This document shows positions 7,299-14,696 of a stretch of 64,000 bases of DNA, one piece after another. The stretch comes from Pseudomonas sp. SLFW (lineage in GTDB: Bacteria; Pseudomonadota; Gammaproteobacteria; Pseudomonadales; Pseudomonadaceae). The translations under genes and the position numbers were made by a program. Below the pieces are notes generated by a model. The model was not told where the DNA came from. It made no database searches and was given only the letters and a program-made list of their open reading frames with translations. Each line of letters starts with the position of its first letter. The stretch's first letter is position 1. The stretch spans positions 62,001-126,000 of the forward strand of contig NZ_JAAAKW010000003.1 in NCBI RefSeq assembly GCF_009905615.1. Direction: 5' to 3'.

Positions 7299-8357
7299 AT
7301 GAACCTGATTGCCGTTTCCTCTCATCAACCGGTCACCGCCGCAGACGGATGCCAGGACCCGGTGCTGCTCAATGACTGGCACGTCGTGGGCTACAGCACT
7401 GATTTCGTCGAAGGCACTATTTATCCCGTGCGTCTCTTGGAGCGCGAGCTGATTGTCTGGCGCAGCGCCGACAATCAGATTCACGTCTGGGAAGACCTGT
7501 GCATTCACCGTGGCGCGCGTCTGTCCAAAGGCTGGATCAAGAACGACTCGGTGGTATGCCCGTACCACGGCTGGGAATACAACGGCAGCGGCGCCTGCAC
7601 CTTGATGCCTGCCGCGCCGGACGAAAAACCGATGAAGAAAGCCCGCGCCTTTCCGTACCCGGCGGTGGAGCGTTATGGCTTCGTCTGGACTTGTCTGGGC
7701 GAACCCGCTTCGGACATTCCAGTGTTCCCGGAATGGGACAACGACGTGTTCATGAAGGTCCACAGCGGTCCGTACCCATACGCCGCCAACGGTTTCCGTG
7801 CGGTGGAAAACTTCATTGATGCGTCGCACTTTCCGTTCGTGCACGCCGGCCTCAACGGCGTGATGGACAAACCCGATCGTCTGGAGCCATACACCGTGGA
7901 GGAGGTCGACACCGGCCTGCGTTCTTCCGAAGTGCGTGTGTTCCAGCCGTGGGGCGATGCGCGGGGCAAGCCGCTGGTGGCGTTCTACACCTACCACGCG
8001 TTCCGTCCGCTGGTGGGTTACTTCTCCAAACGCACCCAGGACTCCGACGCCGAAGGCAATGTCATCAGCGACAAATCCGACACCTTCGCGACACTGTTCA
8101 CCGTGCAGCCGCTGGATGCGGTGAATTGCATCGTGCGGGTGTGCGCTGCCATGGACGTCAACCCGCGACCGGACGCCGACGCCGTGCGCGCCCGCGCCGA
8201 CGTGGTATTTGGCCAGGACCGCGACATCGTCGAAACACAGCGTCCGGAGCGCATCCCCACCGAACTGCGTTACGAACTGCACCATCGCACCGACCTCATG
8301 GGCCAGCGCTACCGCACCTGGTTGCGCAACAAGGGCATCCAATATGGCGTTATCTGA
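7299..8357 (+). CDS. Rieske [2Fe-2S] oxygenase, VanA-like alpha subunit
   Basis: This is the terminal oxygenase of a two-component Rieske system, 352 residues. The Rieske centre is Cys68-x-His70 ... Cys87-x2-His90 (CIHRG, CPYHGW). The catalytic iron motif is seen in ENFIDASHFPFVH, with Asp174, His177 and His182. The size and single-subunit look fit the VanA/demethylase group rather than large alpha-beta dioxygenases. ATG is chosen over an earlier in-frame start because AAAGGAG precedes it by 5-6 bases. It overlaps the reductase gene by 14 bases. Likely role: hydroxylation or demethylation of a pyridine compound feeding the downstream monooxygenase. The substrate is not visible. Confidence 0.88.
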   Translation: MNLIAVSSHQPVTAADGCQDPVLLNDWHVVGYSTDFVEGTIYPVRLLERELIVWRSADNQIHVWEDLCIHRGARLSKGWIKNDSVVCPYHGWEYNGSGACTLMPAAPDEKPMKKARAFPYPAVERYGFVWTCLGEPASDIPVFPEWDNDVFMKVHSGPYPYAANGFRAVENFIDASHFPFVHAGLNGVMDKPDRLEPYTVEEVDTGLRSSEVRVFQPWGDARGKPLVAFYTYHAFRPLVGYFSKRTQDSDAEGNVISDKSDTFATLFTVQPLDAVNCIVRVCAAMDVNPRPDADAVRARADVVFGQDRDIVETQRPERIPTELRYELHHRTDLMGQRYRTWLRNKGIQYGVI

Positions 8358-9303
8358 CGGCTTGTTGATTGTGCGGCTGCGCGCCATCGAATACGGCGCG
8401 CCGGGCATCAACCTTTACACCTTCGAATCCCTCGACGGGCAACCGCTACCGCCCTACGAGCCGGGTGCTCACGTGGACGTGGCGATGGCCCCGGACCTGC
8501 TGCGCCAGTATTCGTTGCTGTGGCCAGCAACCGAGCCAAGCCAGTACCGGATTGCGGTGCAACTGGCTGAGGTGGGTAAGGGTGGCTCGCGCAAGCTGCA
8601 TTTCGAATCGGTGGTGGGCGCGACGTACGAGGTGTCGGCGCCGCGCAATCACTTCCCGCTGATGCCCAGCGACGAGGCGTTTCACCTGTTTGCGGGCGGC
8701 ATCGGCATCACGCCGATCATCTCGATGTACCGGCAGTTGAAGGCCAGCGGGCGCACGGTGTTTCTGTACTACTGGGCGGCGAGCGCGCAACACATGCTGT
8801 TCCATGAAGCGCTGTGTCAGGAAACCGAAGGCGTGCAGCTGTTCCACACCCGCTGCGGCGGGGCTGCGCCGCCGCGTTTGAAGGACGTGATCGCGACCTT
8901 GCCCAACAGCGCTCAGCTGTATTGCTGCGGCCCGCAAGGCATGGTCGATGAGTTTGACCGACTGACGCTGGACCGACCAGAAGCTAACACCCATCGCGAG
9001 CGTTTCAGCGCGACGACGGATGCGCTGCAACCCGGCGACAGCTTCCAGGTACGCCTGCAACGCTCGGGGCTGACGCTGACAGTGCCTGCCGAACTGAGCC
9101 TGTTGCAGGTCTGTGAATCGGCGGGTGTCGACGTGGCGTATTCCTGCGAAGAAGGGGTGTGCGGCGCCTGTGAAGTCAAGGTGCTTGGCGGACACGTCGA
9201 ACACCGCGACACGGTGCTGACCCCCAAGCAGCGGGAGCGCAGCGAAAGCATGATGATCTGCTGCTCGCGCGGCGTTGGCGACAGCCTGGTACTCGACCTG
9301 TAG
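8344..9303 (+). CDS. Rieske oxygenase reductase, VanB-like (FMN/NAD + 2Fe-2S)
   Basis: This is the electron donor to the preceding oxygenase, 319 residues with phthalate-dioxygenase-reductase architecture. An FMN-binding barrel (RQYSL at 54-58) is followed by a NAD(P)-binding domain (GGIGITP at 118-124, CGP at 195-197). The C-terminal plant-type ferredoxin has Cys268, Cys273, Cys276 and a CC pair at 306-307. It begins inside the oxygenase gene, so translation is coupled. Confidence 0.92.
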   Translation: MALSDGLLIVRLRAIEYGAPGINLYTFESLDGQPLPPYEPGAHVDVAMAPDLLRQYSLLWPATEPSQYRIAVQLAEVGKGGSRKLHFESVVGATYEVSAPRNHFPLMPSDEAFHLFAGGIGITPIISMYRQLKASGRTVFLYYWAASAQHMLFHEALCQETEGVQLFHTRCGGAAPPRLKDVIATLPNSAQLYCCGPQGMVDEFDRLTLDRPEANTHRERFSATTDALQPGDSFQVRLQRSGLTLTVPAELSLLQVCESAGVDVAYSCEEGVCGACEVKVLGGHVEHRDTVLTPKQRERSESMMICCSRGVGDSLVLDL

Positions 9304-9314
9304 CGCTGGAATGC

Positions 9315-9333
9315 CCGGCGTTTTTTTCGCCGG
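9315..9333. other. Hairpin between reductase gene and operator copy 3
   Basis: CCGGCG and CGCCGG pair around a seven-T loop, 11 bases past the reductase stop and directly abutting the operator. The T run lies in the loop instead of after the stem, so it is not a standard intrinsic terminator. It may cap the Rieske-reductase message or separate it from the monooxygenase unit. Confidence 0.4.
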
Positions 9334-9357
9334 TTAATTAATTGGTTGATCAATTAT
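9334..9357. promoter_or_regulatory. TTAATTAA-type operator, copy 3 (monooxygenase gene)
   Basis: TTAATTAA, the spacer TTGGTTGA, then TCAATTAT. It shares the GGTTGA spacer core with copy 2. It lies 47 bases upstream of the monooxygenase start, between two gene groups of the same pathway. Unlike the other copies, no -24/-12 element precedes it. Confidence 0.6.
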
Positions 9358-9391
9358 TACAAGAGGCCAGCGCGAAACTTTCTTGCGCGGC

Positions 9392-9397
9392 AGGAGG
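9392..9397 (+). promoter_or_regulatory. Shine-Dalgarno that fixes the GTG start of the monooxygenase
   Basis: AGGAGG seven bases before GTG 9405 decides this start. An earlier in-frame codon near 9342 falls inside the operator and would add a tail not seen in the family. Confidence 0.75.
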
Positions 9398-9404
9398 AAC
9401 ACCC

Positions 9405-10640
9405 GTGGACAGAGCATTGCGAGTCGGCATCATCGGCGCCGGTATCGGCGGCGTCACCTTGGCCCGAGCCCTCGAACAGCGTGGCATCGAAGCGCGGATT
9501 TTCGAGCGTGCGCCGATGTTCGGCGAAGTCGGCGCGGGCGTGCAGATGACCCCCAACGCGGTCAAGGTGCTGAGTGAACTGGGGCTGGACGATCAGCTGA
9601 AAAAAATCGGCTTTCTGCCCGACGCCATGGTGGGGCGCAACTGGAAAACCGCCCGCGAACTGTTTCGCACGCCGCTTAAAGAATCCTGCCCGGCGCTGTA
9701 CGGCGCGCCGTTTTATCACGTGCACCGGGCCGACCTGCACGCCGCGCTGGCGAGCGACATCAAGCCGGGGCAAGCCACGTTTGGCGCTCACTGTGTGGGT
9801 TTGCAGCAGCTGGGCAACACTGCCGTGGCGAAATTCGCAGACGGCTCGGAATTCGAGGCAGACTTGATCGTCGGCGCCGATGGCGTGCGTTCGGTGATTC
9901 GCGAGCAACTGTGGGGCGAAGAGGCGGCGAACTACACCGGCCACATGTGCTGGCGTGCGCTGGTCAACGTCGATAAACACCCGCTGCCGTTTGTCAGCCC
10001 GGATTCGAGCTTCTGGATGGGGCCCAAAGGCCACGTCGTGACGTATTACGTGAAAGGCGGGTCGATGGTGAACATCGTCGCCGTGAACGAAAACCCATCA
10101 TGGGTCGAGGAATCGTGGAACGCCAAGAGCACGCAGCAGGAATTGCTCGCCGGGTTCGAAGGCTGGCACCCGAACTTGATCGAGCTGTTCAAGCGCACCG
10201 ACCCCGACGCGATCTTCAAATGGGGCCTGTTCGACCGAGACCCGATGAAGACCTGGTCAAAGGGTAACGCCACGCTGTTGGGCGACGCCGCGCACCCGAT
10301 GCTGCCGTTCCTGTCCCAAGGCGCGGCGATGGCCATCGAAGACGGGTACGTGCTGGCCCAGTCCCTGGCGTATCACGGCCCGCGCCAATTGCAGCAGGCC
10401 CTGCGCGCCTACGAACTGGAACGCCTGCCGCGCACCAGCCGGGTTCAACTGGAAGCACGGGAGCGCGGGCGCACCTATCACTTGCCGTCGGCGTGGTCGC
10501 AGCTCAAGCGCGACATGGCCTACCGCTGGCGTCAGTTGCTCAACCCGAATGCCGTGGGGATTCAGGCCAATTGGGTCTACGAATACGACGCCCGGGACTG
10601 CGAAACCCGTTTCCCACTGGCGCAGAAAATCCCTGCCTGA
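9405..10640 (+). CDS. FAD-dependent aromatic monooxygenase, NicC/HpaM-like
   Basis: This is a group A flavin hydroxylase of 411 residues. The FAD fold begins GAGIGG (11-16) with Glu34 binding the ribose. The DG motif is in LIVGADGVRS and the GD motif in LLGDAAHPMLPFLSQGAAMAIEDG. It is related to salicylate and 6-hydroxynicotinate 3-monooxygenases. Enzymes of this group often replace a carboxylate by a hydroxyl, and because NicX and NicF homologues follow, the likely product is 2,5-dihydroxypyridine. Candidate substrates are 6-hydroxynicotinate or 5-hydroxypicolinate, and sequence alone does not decide. It starts with GTG. Confidence 0.85.
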   Translation: MDRALRVGIIGAGIGGVTLARALEQRGIEARIFERAPMFGEVGAGVQMTPNAVKVLSELGLDDQLKKIGFLPDAMVGRNWKTARELFRTPLKESCPALYGAPFYHVHRADLHAALASDIKPGQATFGAHCVGLQQLGNTAVAKFADGSEFEADLIVGADGVRSVIREQLWGEEAANYTGHMCWRALVNVDKHPLPFVSPDSSFWMGPKGHVVTYYVKGGSMVNIVAVNENPSWVEESWNAKSTQQELLAGFEGWHPNLIELFKRTDPDAIFKWGLFDRDPMKTWSKGNATLLGDAAHPMLPFLSQGAAMAIEDGYVLAQSLAYHGPRQLQQALRAYELERLPRTSRVQLEARERGRTYHLPSAWSQLKRDMAYRWRQLLNPNAVGIQANWVYEYDARDCETRFPLAQKIPA

Positions 10641-10700
10641 TCGTCGTTGCACAGCCAACGATTGCAGATCGGACAGAACGATAACGGGAGAGGTCATGCC

Positions 10701-11552
10701 ATGAGTCATCTTCGCTACGGCGGCCACGTGCACGCCAACGGGATTCGCCAGCATTATTTGCGTTACGGGCCGCCGGAGGGTGCAGCCGAGGGGCTGGACC
10801 CGGTGATCATCGTGCCGGGCATCACCAGCCCGGCGGTCACCTGGGGCTTTGTCGCCGAGCGCTTTGCCAGCCACTTCGACACCTACGTGCTGGACGTGCG
10901 CGGGCGCGGGCTTTCGGAATCCGGTGACGCGCTGGATTACAGCCTCGACGCTCAGGCAGCCGATCTGGTCGCGGTCGCCGACGCGCTGGGCTTCGAGCGT
11001 TACAGCGTGGTCGGTCACTCGATGGGTGCGCGAATCGCCTTGAGGGCCAAGGCGTCCGGCGCCGATGGCATGACCCGGATGGTGCTGGTGGACCCGCCTG
11101 TTTCCGGGCCGGGGCGTCGGCCTTATCCGGCACACCTGCCGTGGTACATCGATTCGATTCGCCAGGCCAAGGTCGGCATGAGCGCCGCCGACATGCGCGC
11201 CTTTTGCCCCACCTGGACCGAGGCTCAATTGGCCTTGCGTGCCCAGTGGCTACACACCTGTGACGAGCGGGCGATCCTCGCCAGTTTCAACGGCTTTCAC
11301 GAAGACACGGTGGTGGAAAACGTCGCCGCCATTGATTGCCCGGCGTTGCTGGTCACGGCCGCCAGGGGCGAGGTGGTCAAGGACGATGACGTCGCCGAAT
11401 GCCAGGCGCTGTTGCCAACGCTGGCCCATGTGCGCGTCGCCGATGCCGGTCACATGATTCCGTGGGACAACGAGGAAGGTTTTTACACCGCGCTGGGGGA
11501 TTTTCTTGGTGCGTCATTGAGCGAGGAGGGCGCACATCATGGCCGTCAGTGA
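10701..11552 (+). CDS. nicD: Alpha/beta hydrolase, probable N-formylmaleamate deformylase (NicD-like)
   Basis: This is a 283-residue alpha/beta hydrolase. The nucleophile elbow is GHSMG with Ser107. The catalytic His is in DAGHMIPW (His251), and an acid near residue 131 (VLVDPP) could complete the triad. In the nic pathway the hydrolase next to NicX deformylates N-formylmaleamate to maleamate and formate, and this gene has that exact position, overlapping nicX by 14 bases. ATG 10701 is chosen because GGGAGAGG lies about 8 bases upstream. Hydrolase fold is certain; substrate comes from context. Confidence 0.8.
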   Translation: MSHLRYGGHVHANGIRQHYLRYGPPEGAAEGLDPVIIVPGITSPAVTWGFVAERFASHFDTYVLDVRGRGLSESGDALDYSLDAQAADLVAVADALGFERYSVVGHSMGARIALRAKASGADGMTRMVLVDPPVSGPGRRPYPAHLPWYIDSIRQAKVGMSAADMRAFCPTWTEAQLALRAQWLHTCDERAILASFNGFHEDTVVENVAAIDCPALLVTAARGEVVKDDDVAECQALLPTLAHVRVADAGHMIPWDNEEGFYTALGDFLGASLSEEGAHHGRQ

Positions 11553-12582
11553 TTTCACGATGATCGAGGCCTGGACCCAGGTGTTGCGCCTCTCGAAGTT
11601 GCAAGCGGGGCAAGCCGTGACGATCCTCACCGGCGCCGACACCCACCCGCAAACCTTGCGCACCGCGCAGATTGCGTGCCAATCGCTGGGCGCGGTGATC
11701 AGCCGTCTCGACCTGGCCCCGGTCAATGGCGAACGCTCCCTCAGCCGCGACCCGCTGGCCTATCTCGGCACCACGCCGTTGACCGGCAACAAGCCAGCGA
11801 TGGCCGCCCTGAAAGCCAGCGACCTGGTGCTGGACCTGATGACGTTGCTGTTCTCTCCCGAGCAGCACGGCATTCTCGCTGGCGGCACGAAGATCCTGCT
11901 GGCGGTCGAGCCGCCGGAAATTCTTGCGCGCATGGTGCCGACCGAAGCGGATCGCACGCGGGTCATGGCCGCTGCGGCGAAGATCGAGCAGGCCAGCCGG
12001 ATGACCGTCACGTCGCCTGCCGGAACGTCACTGTCCTGTCCGCTGGGCGAGTTTCCGGCAATCAGTGAATACGGCTTTGTCGATGCACCGGGGCGCTGGG
12101 ATCACTGGCCGAGCGGCTTCGTGCTGACCTGGCCCAATGAATTGCAGGCCAGCGGCACCATCGTCATCGACCGGGGCGACATCCTCTTGCCGCACAAAAG
12201 TTATGTGCAGGACCCCATCGTGCTGACCGTCGAGGCTGGCTACGCCACGGGCATCGAAGGCGGCGTCGACGCGGCATTGCTGCGCGATTACATGGAAAGC
12301 TTCGCCGACCCGGAGGCCTACGCCATTTCTCACATCGGCTGGGGGCTGCAACCCCGGGCGCGCTGGTCAACGCTGGGGCTGCTGGATCGCGAGGCGCACA
12401 TCGGCATGGATGCGCGGGCGTACGAGGGCAATTTCCTGTTTTCACTGGGGCCGAACAACGAGGCGGGCGGGTCGCGCACGACGGCGTGTCACATCGACAT
12501 TCCCCTGCGCGGCTGCACGGTTTCACTGGATGACCGGGTGGTGGTCGAGGCAGGCAAGGTGATCAACGAGGAGCCGCTGTGA
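11539..12582 (+). CDS. nicX: 2,5-dihydroxypyridine 5,6-dioxygenase (NicX-like)
   Basis: This is a non-haem Fe(II) ring-cleavage enzyme that opens 2,5-dihydroxypyridine to N-formylmaleamate. Its 347 residues are close to known NicX length, and long stretches fit the family (ILLAVEPPEILARMVPTE, GRWDHWPSGF, ISHIGWGLQPRA). The metal ligands are seen as His265 in ISHIGWG and His318/Asp320 in CHID, the same triad known for NicX. It is coupled to nicD before it and nicF after it (TGATG). This gene defines the pathway of the cluster. Confidence 0.93.
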   Translation: MAVSDFTMIEAWTQVLRLSKLQAGQAVTILTGADTHPQTLRTAQIACQSLGAVISRLDLAPVNGERSLSRDPLAYLGTTPLTGNKPAMAALKASDLVLDLMTLLFSPEQHGILAGGTKILLAVEPPEILARMVPTEADRTRVMAAAAKIEQASRMTVTSPAGTSLSCPLGEFPAISEYGFVDAPGRWDHWPSGFVLTWPNELQASGTIVIDRGDILLPHKSYVQDPIVLTVEAGYATGIEGGVDAALLRDYMESFADPEAYAISHIGWGLQPRARWSTLGLLDREAHIGMDARAYEGNFLFSLGPNNEAGGSRTTACHIDIPLRGCTVSLDDRVVVEAGKVINEEPL

Positions 12583-13205
12583 TGAGCAACGATCTTGAAA
12601 GCTACCAACGTCAGGGCTTCGGTGCCGATATGGCATTGCCCGCGCCTTACGCGTTGCTGATCGTCGATCTGGTGGAAGGCTTTGCCGACCCCGAGATTTT
12701 TGGCGGCGGCAACATCCCCGAGGCCATTTCGCAGACCGAACACTTGCTGGCCCACGCACGGGCACAGGGCTGGCCGGTTGCCCATTCGCGGATCGTCTTC
12801 GCCGACGACGGGGCGGACGCCAACGTGTTCTCGCTCAAGGTGCCGTCGATGCTGACGCTGACCGAACACGCACCCCGCAGCGCCATTGTGGCGCAGCTGA
12901 CCCCCGTGGCAGGCGAGCTGGTGGTGCGCAAAACCCTGCCGTCGGCATTCTTCGGCACCGATCTGGCCGCATGGCTGACGTTCAGGGGCGTGCGCACGCT
13001 GTTGGTGGCCGGCGCGGTCACCAGTGGGTGCGTGCGGGCGAGTGTGCTCGACGCGCTGAACCACGGATTCCGGCCCCTGGTGGTCAGTGACTGCGTGGGC
13101 GATCGAGCCATCGGCCCCCATGACGCCAACCTGTTCGACCTGGCGCAGAAGTACGCCGTGGTCAAGCCGATGACCGAAGCGCTGGCGCTGCTGGACAACG
13201 CCTGA
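12582..13205 (+). CDS. nicF: Maleamate amidohydrolase, isochorismatase-like (NicF-like)
   Basis: This is a cysteine hydrolase of 207 residues that should convert maleamate to maleate and ammonia. The isochorismatase-fold triad is visible: Asp29 (LIVDLVEGF), Lys117 (VVRKTLPSAF) and Cys150 (VTSGCVRAS). ATG 12582 overlaps the nicX stop; the adjacent GTG 12579 is an alternative. It is the last enzyme of the block, and no maleate isomerase (NicE) follows it in this window. Confidence 0.9.
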   Translation: MSNDLESYQRQGFGADMALPAPYALLIVDLVEGFADPEIFGGGNIPEAISQTEHLLAHARAQGWPVAHSRIVFADDGADANVFSLKVPSMLTLTEHAPRSAIVAQLTPVAGELVVRKTLPSAFFGTDLAAWLTFRGVRTLLVAGAVTSGCVRASVLDALNHGFRPLVVSDCVGDRAIGPHDANLFDLAQKYAVVKPMTEALALLDNA

Positions 13206-13223
13206 CCCTACAACAAGCCAATC

Positions 13224-13239
13224 TGGCACACGCGTTGCT
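13224..13239 (+). promoter_or_regulatory. Putative sigma-54 promoter of the importer operon
   Basis: TGGCACACGCGTTGCT is the best sigma-54 match in the window: TGGCAC, five bases, TTGCT. It begins 18 bases after the nicF stop, ends 2 bases before operator copy 4, and lies 92 bases before the binding-protein ATG. Confidence 0.65.
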
Positions 13240-13241
13240 AT

Positions 13242-13265
13242 TTAATTAACTGCCCGTTTAATAAC
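13242..13265. promoter_or_regulatory. TTAATTAA-type operator, copy 4 (importer operon)
   Basis: TTAATTAA, spacer CTGCCCGT, TTAATAAC. The left half-site is perfect and the right one is degenerate. It occupies the expected start-site region of the sigma-54-like promoter, as in copies 1 and 2. Confidence 0.6.
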
Positions 13266-13331
13266 GGTGGTCCGAGCCTGGAACGCCCTAATGCTGTGCA
13301 AGCCTTTCACCTGATCAGCTTGGAGAACACC

Positions 13332-14552
13332 ATGAACATGCGTGCACGTTTCACGAAATCGAACCTGTTGGCGGGCGTGATCGCCTTGATCGTCAGCGGC
13401 GCTGCCTGGTCGGCGGACACCATCAAGATTGGCGACATCAACAGCTACAAATCCCAGCCGGTGTTCACCGACGGCTACAAGAAGGGCATGGAACTGGCCG
13501 TTGAACAGATCAACGCGGCAGGGGGTGTCAACGGCAAGAAACTGGAGCTGATCACCCGCGACGACAATGCCAACCCTGGCGACGCGATCCGTCAGGCCGA
13601 AGACCTGATCAACCGCGAGCACGTCGATGTGCTGGCCGGTGCGTTTTACGCCCACATCGGCACCGCGCTGTCGGACTACGCCAAGCAGAAAAAGCGTTTC
13701 GTGCTGATCACCGAAGCCCTCAGCGACAACATCGTCTGGAGCGCGGGCAACCGCTACACGTATCGCCTCGACGCCTCGACTTACATGCTGACCTCGGCGC
13801 TGGTGGACGAAGCCGTCAAGCTGCACAAGAAACGCTGGGCGCTGGTGTACCCCAACTACGAGTTCGGCACCGCGGCCGCCAGCGCGTTCAAGACCTTGCT
13901 CAAGGCCCGTCAACCCGATGTGGAGTTCGTGACCGAGCAGGCGCCGCCGTTCGGCAAGGTCGATGCGGGCAGCGTGGTGCAGGCCCTGGTGGACTCGAAA
14001 CCGGATGCGCTGTTCAACGCATTGTTCGGGGCTGACCTGGCGAAGTTCATTCGCGAAGGCACCACCCGCAGCTTCTTTGGCGAGCAGCTGCCGGTGCTGA
14101 GCATCATCACCGGTCAGCCGGAATACCTGGAACCGCTGAAGGACGAGATTCCGCCGAACTGGACCGTCACGGGTTACCCCTGGTACAGCATCGACACTCC
14201 CGCGCACAAAGCCTTCGTTGCGGCGTATCACGCCAAATACGGCACCGAGAACCTGCGCTTCGGCTCGGACATCGGCTATTCGGCGATCCAGTCCATCGCG
14301 GCCGGGATCAAGGCGGCGGGCGGCAAGACGGACTCCGAGTCTCTGGTCGATGCGTTCAGCGGCCTGAAGGTCAACACCCCGGATGGCCCGCTGGAATACC
14401 GCAAGATCGACCACCAGGCGACCTGGGGTTTGTACGTCGGCAAGCTGGCGGTCAAGGACGGTGCGGGCGTGATGGTGGATTACACCTTCAAGCCGGGCGA
14501 CACGCTCCTGCCTTCCGATGATGACGTGCGCAAACTGCGTCCGGCCGAGTGA
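13332..14552 (+). CDS. Branched-chain-type ABC substrate-binding protein (Peripla_BP_6)
   Basis: This is the periplasmic receptor of the cluster's importer, 406 residues. A Sec signal peptide (about 1-28, ending SGAAWSA) precedes DTIKIGDINSY and a two-lobed LivJ-type fold (ELAVEQINAAGGVNGKKLELITRDDNANP). ATG 13332 is used because a GGAGAAC site stands just upstream and the resulting signal is compact. Homologues often bind aromatic acids rather than leucine, and the shared operator suggests it takes up the pyridine substrate. Confidence 0.9.
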   Translation: MNMRARFTKSNLLAGVIALIVSGAAWSADTIKIGDINSYKSQPVFTDGYKKGMELAVEQINAAGGVNGKKLELITRDDNANPGDAIRQAEDLINREHVDVLAGAFYAHIGTALSDYAKQKKRFVLITEALSDNIVWSAGNRYTYRLDASTYMLTSALVDEAVKLHKKRWALVYPNYEFGTAAASAFKTLLKARQPDVEFVTEQAPPFGKVDAGSVVQALVDSKPDALFNALFGADLAKFIREGTTRSFFGEQLPVLSIITGQPEYLEPLKDEIPPNWTVTGYPWYSIDTPAHKAFVAAYHAKYGTENLRFGSDIGYSAIQSIAAGIKAAGGKTDSESLVDAFSGLKVNTPDGPLEYRKIDHQATWGLYVGKLAVKDGAGVMVDYTFKPGDTLLPSDDDVRKLRPAE

Positions 14553-14588
14553 TTCGTGGTGGGTGATTCTGCCCGAAGGGCGTAGCGG

Positions 14589-14640
14589 CACGGCTCGTCG
14601 GCGGTGGCGATCTCACAGACGCCATTGCCGACAAGCCGTG
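14589..14640. other. Long stem-loop between binding-protein and permease genes
   Basis: CACGGCT/AGCCGTG, TCGGC/GCCGA and TGGCG/CGCCA pair in register, giving a 52-base hairpin with about 17 paired positions. No T-tract follows. Such structures after a binding-protein gene usually protect its mRNA and lower permease output, as REP elements do in malEFG; that role is inferred here. Confidence 0.6.
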
Positions 14641-14696
14641 TTGCTAAAGCGATCGACGCATCAGCAACACCGTTCCACCTCCAGATCGAGGGCGTC

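Noticed and set aside
7254..8411. 385-codon open frame on the minus strand
   Set aside because: Opposite the Rieske oxygenase gene with its intact iron and Rieske motifs.
9307..9325. Sigma-54 promoter before operator copy 3
   Set aside because: The GG near 9308 has no GC at the required 10-base distance, so no -24/-12 pair can be made.
9315..9333. Rho-independent terminator after the reductase gene
   Set aside because: The T run is in the loop and no T-tract follows the stem, so it is listed only as a hairpin.
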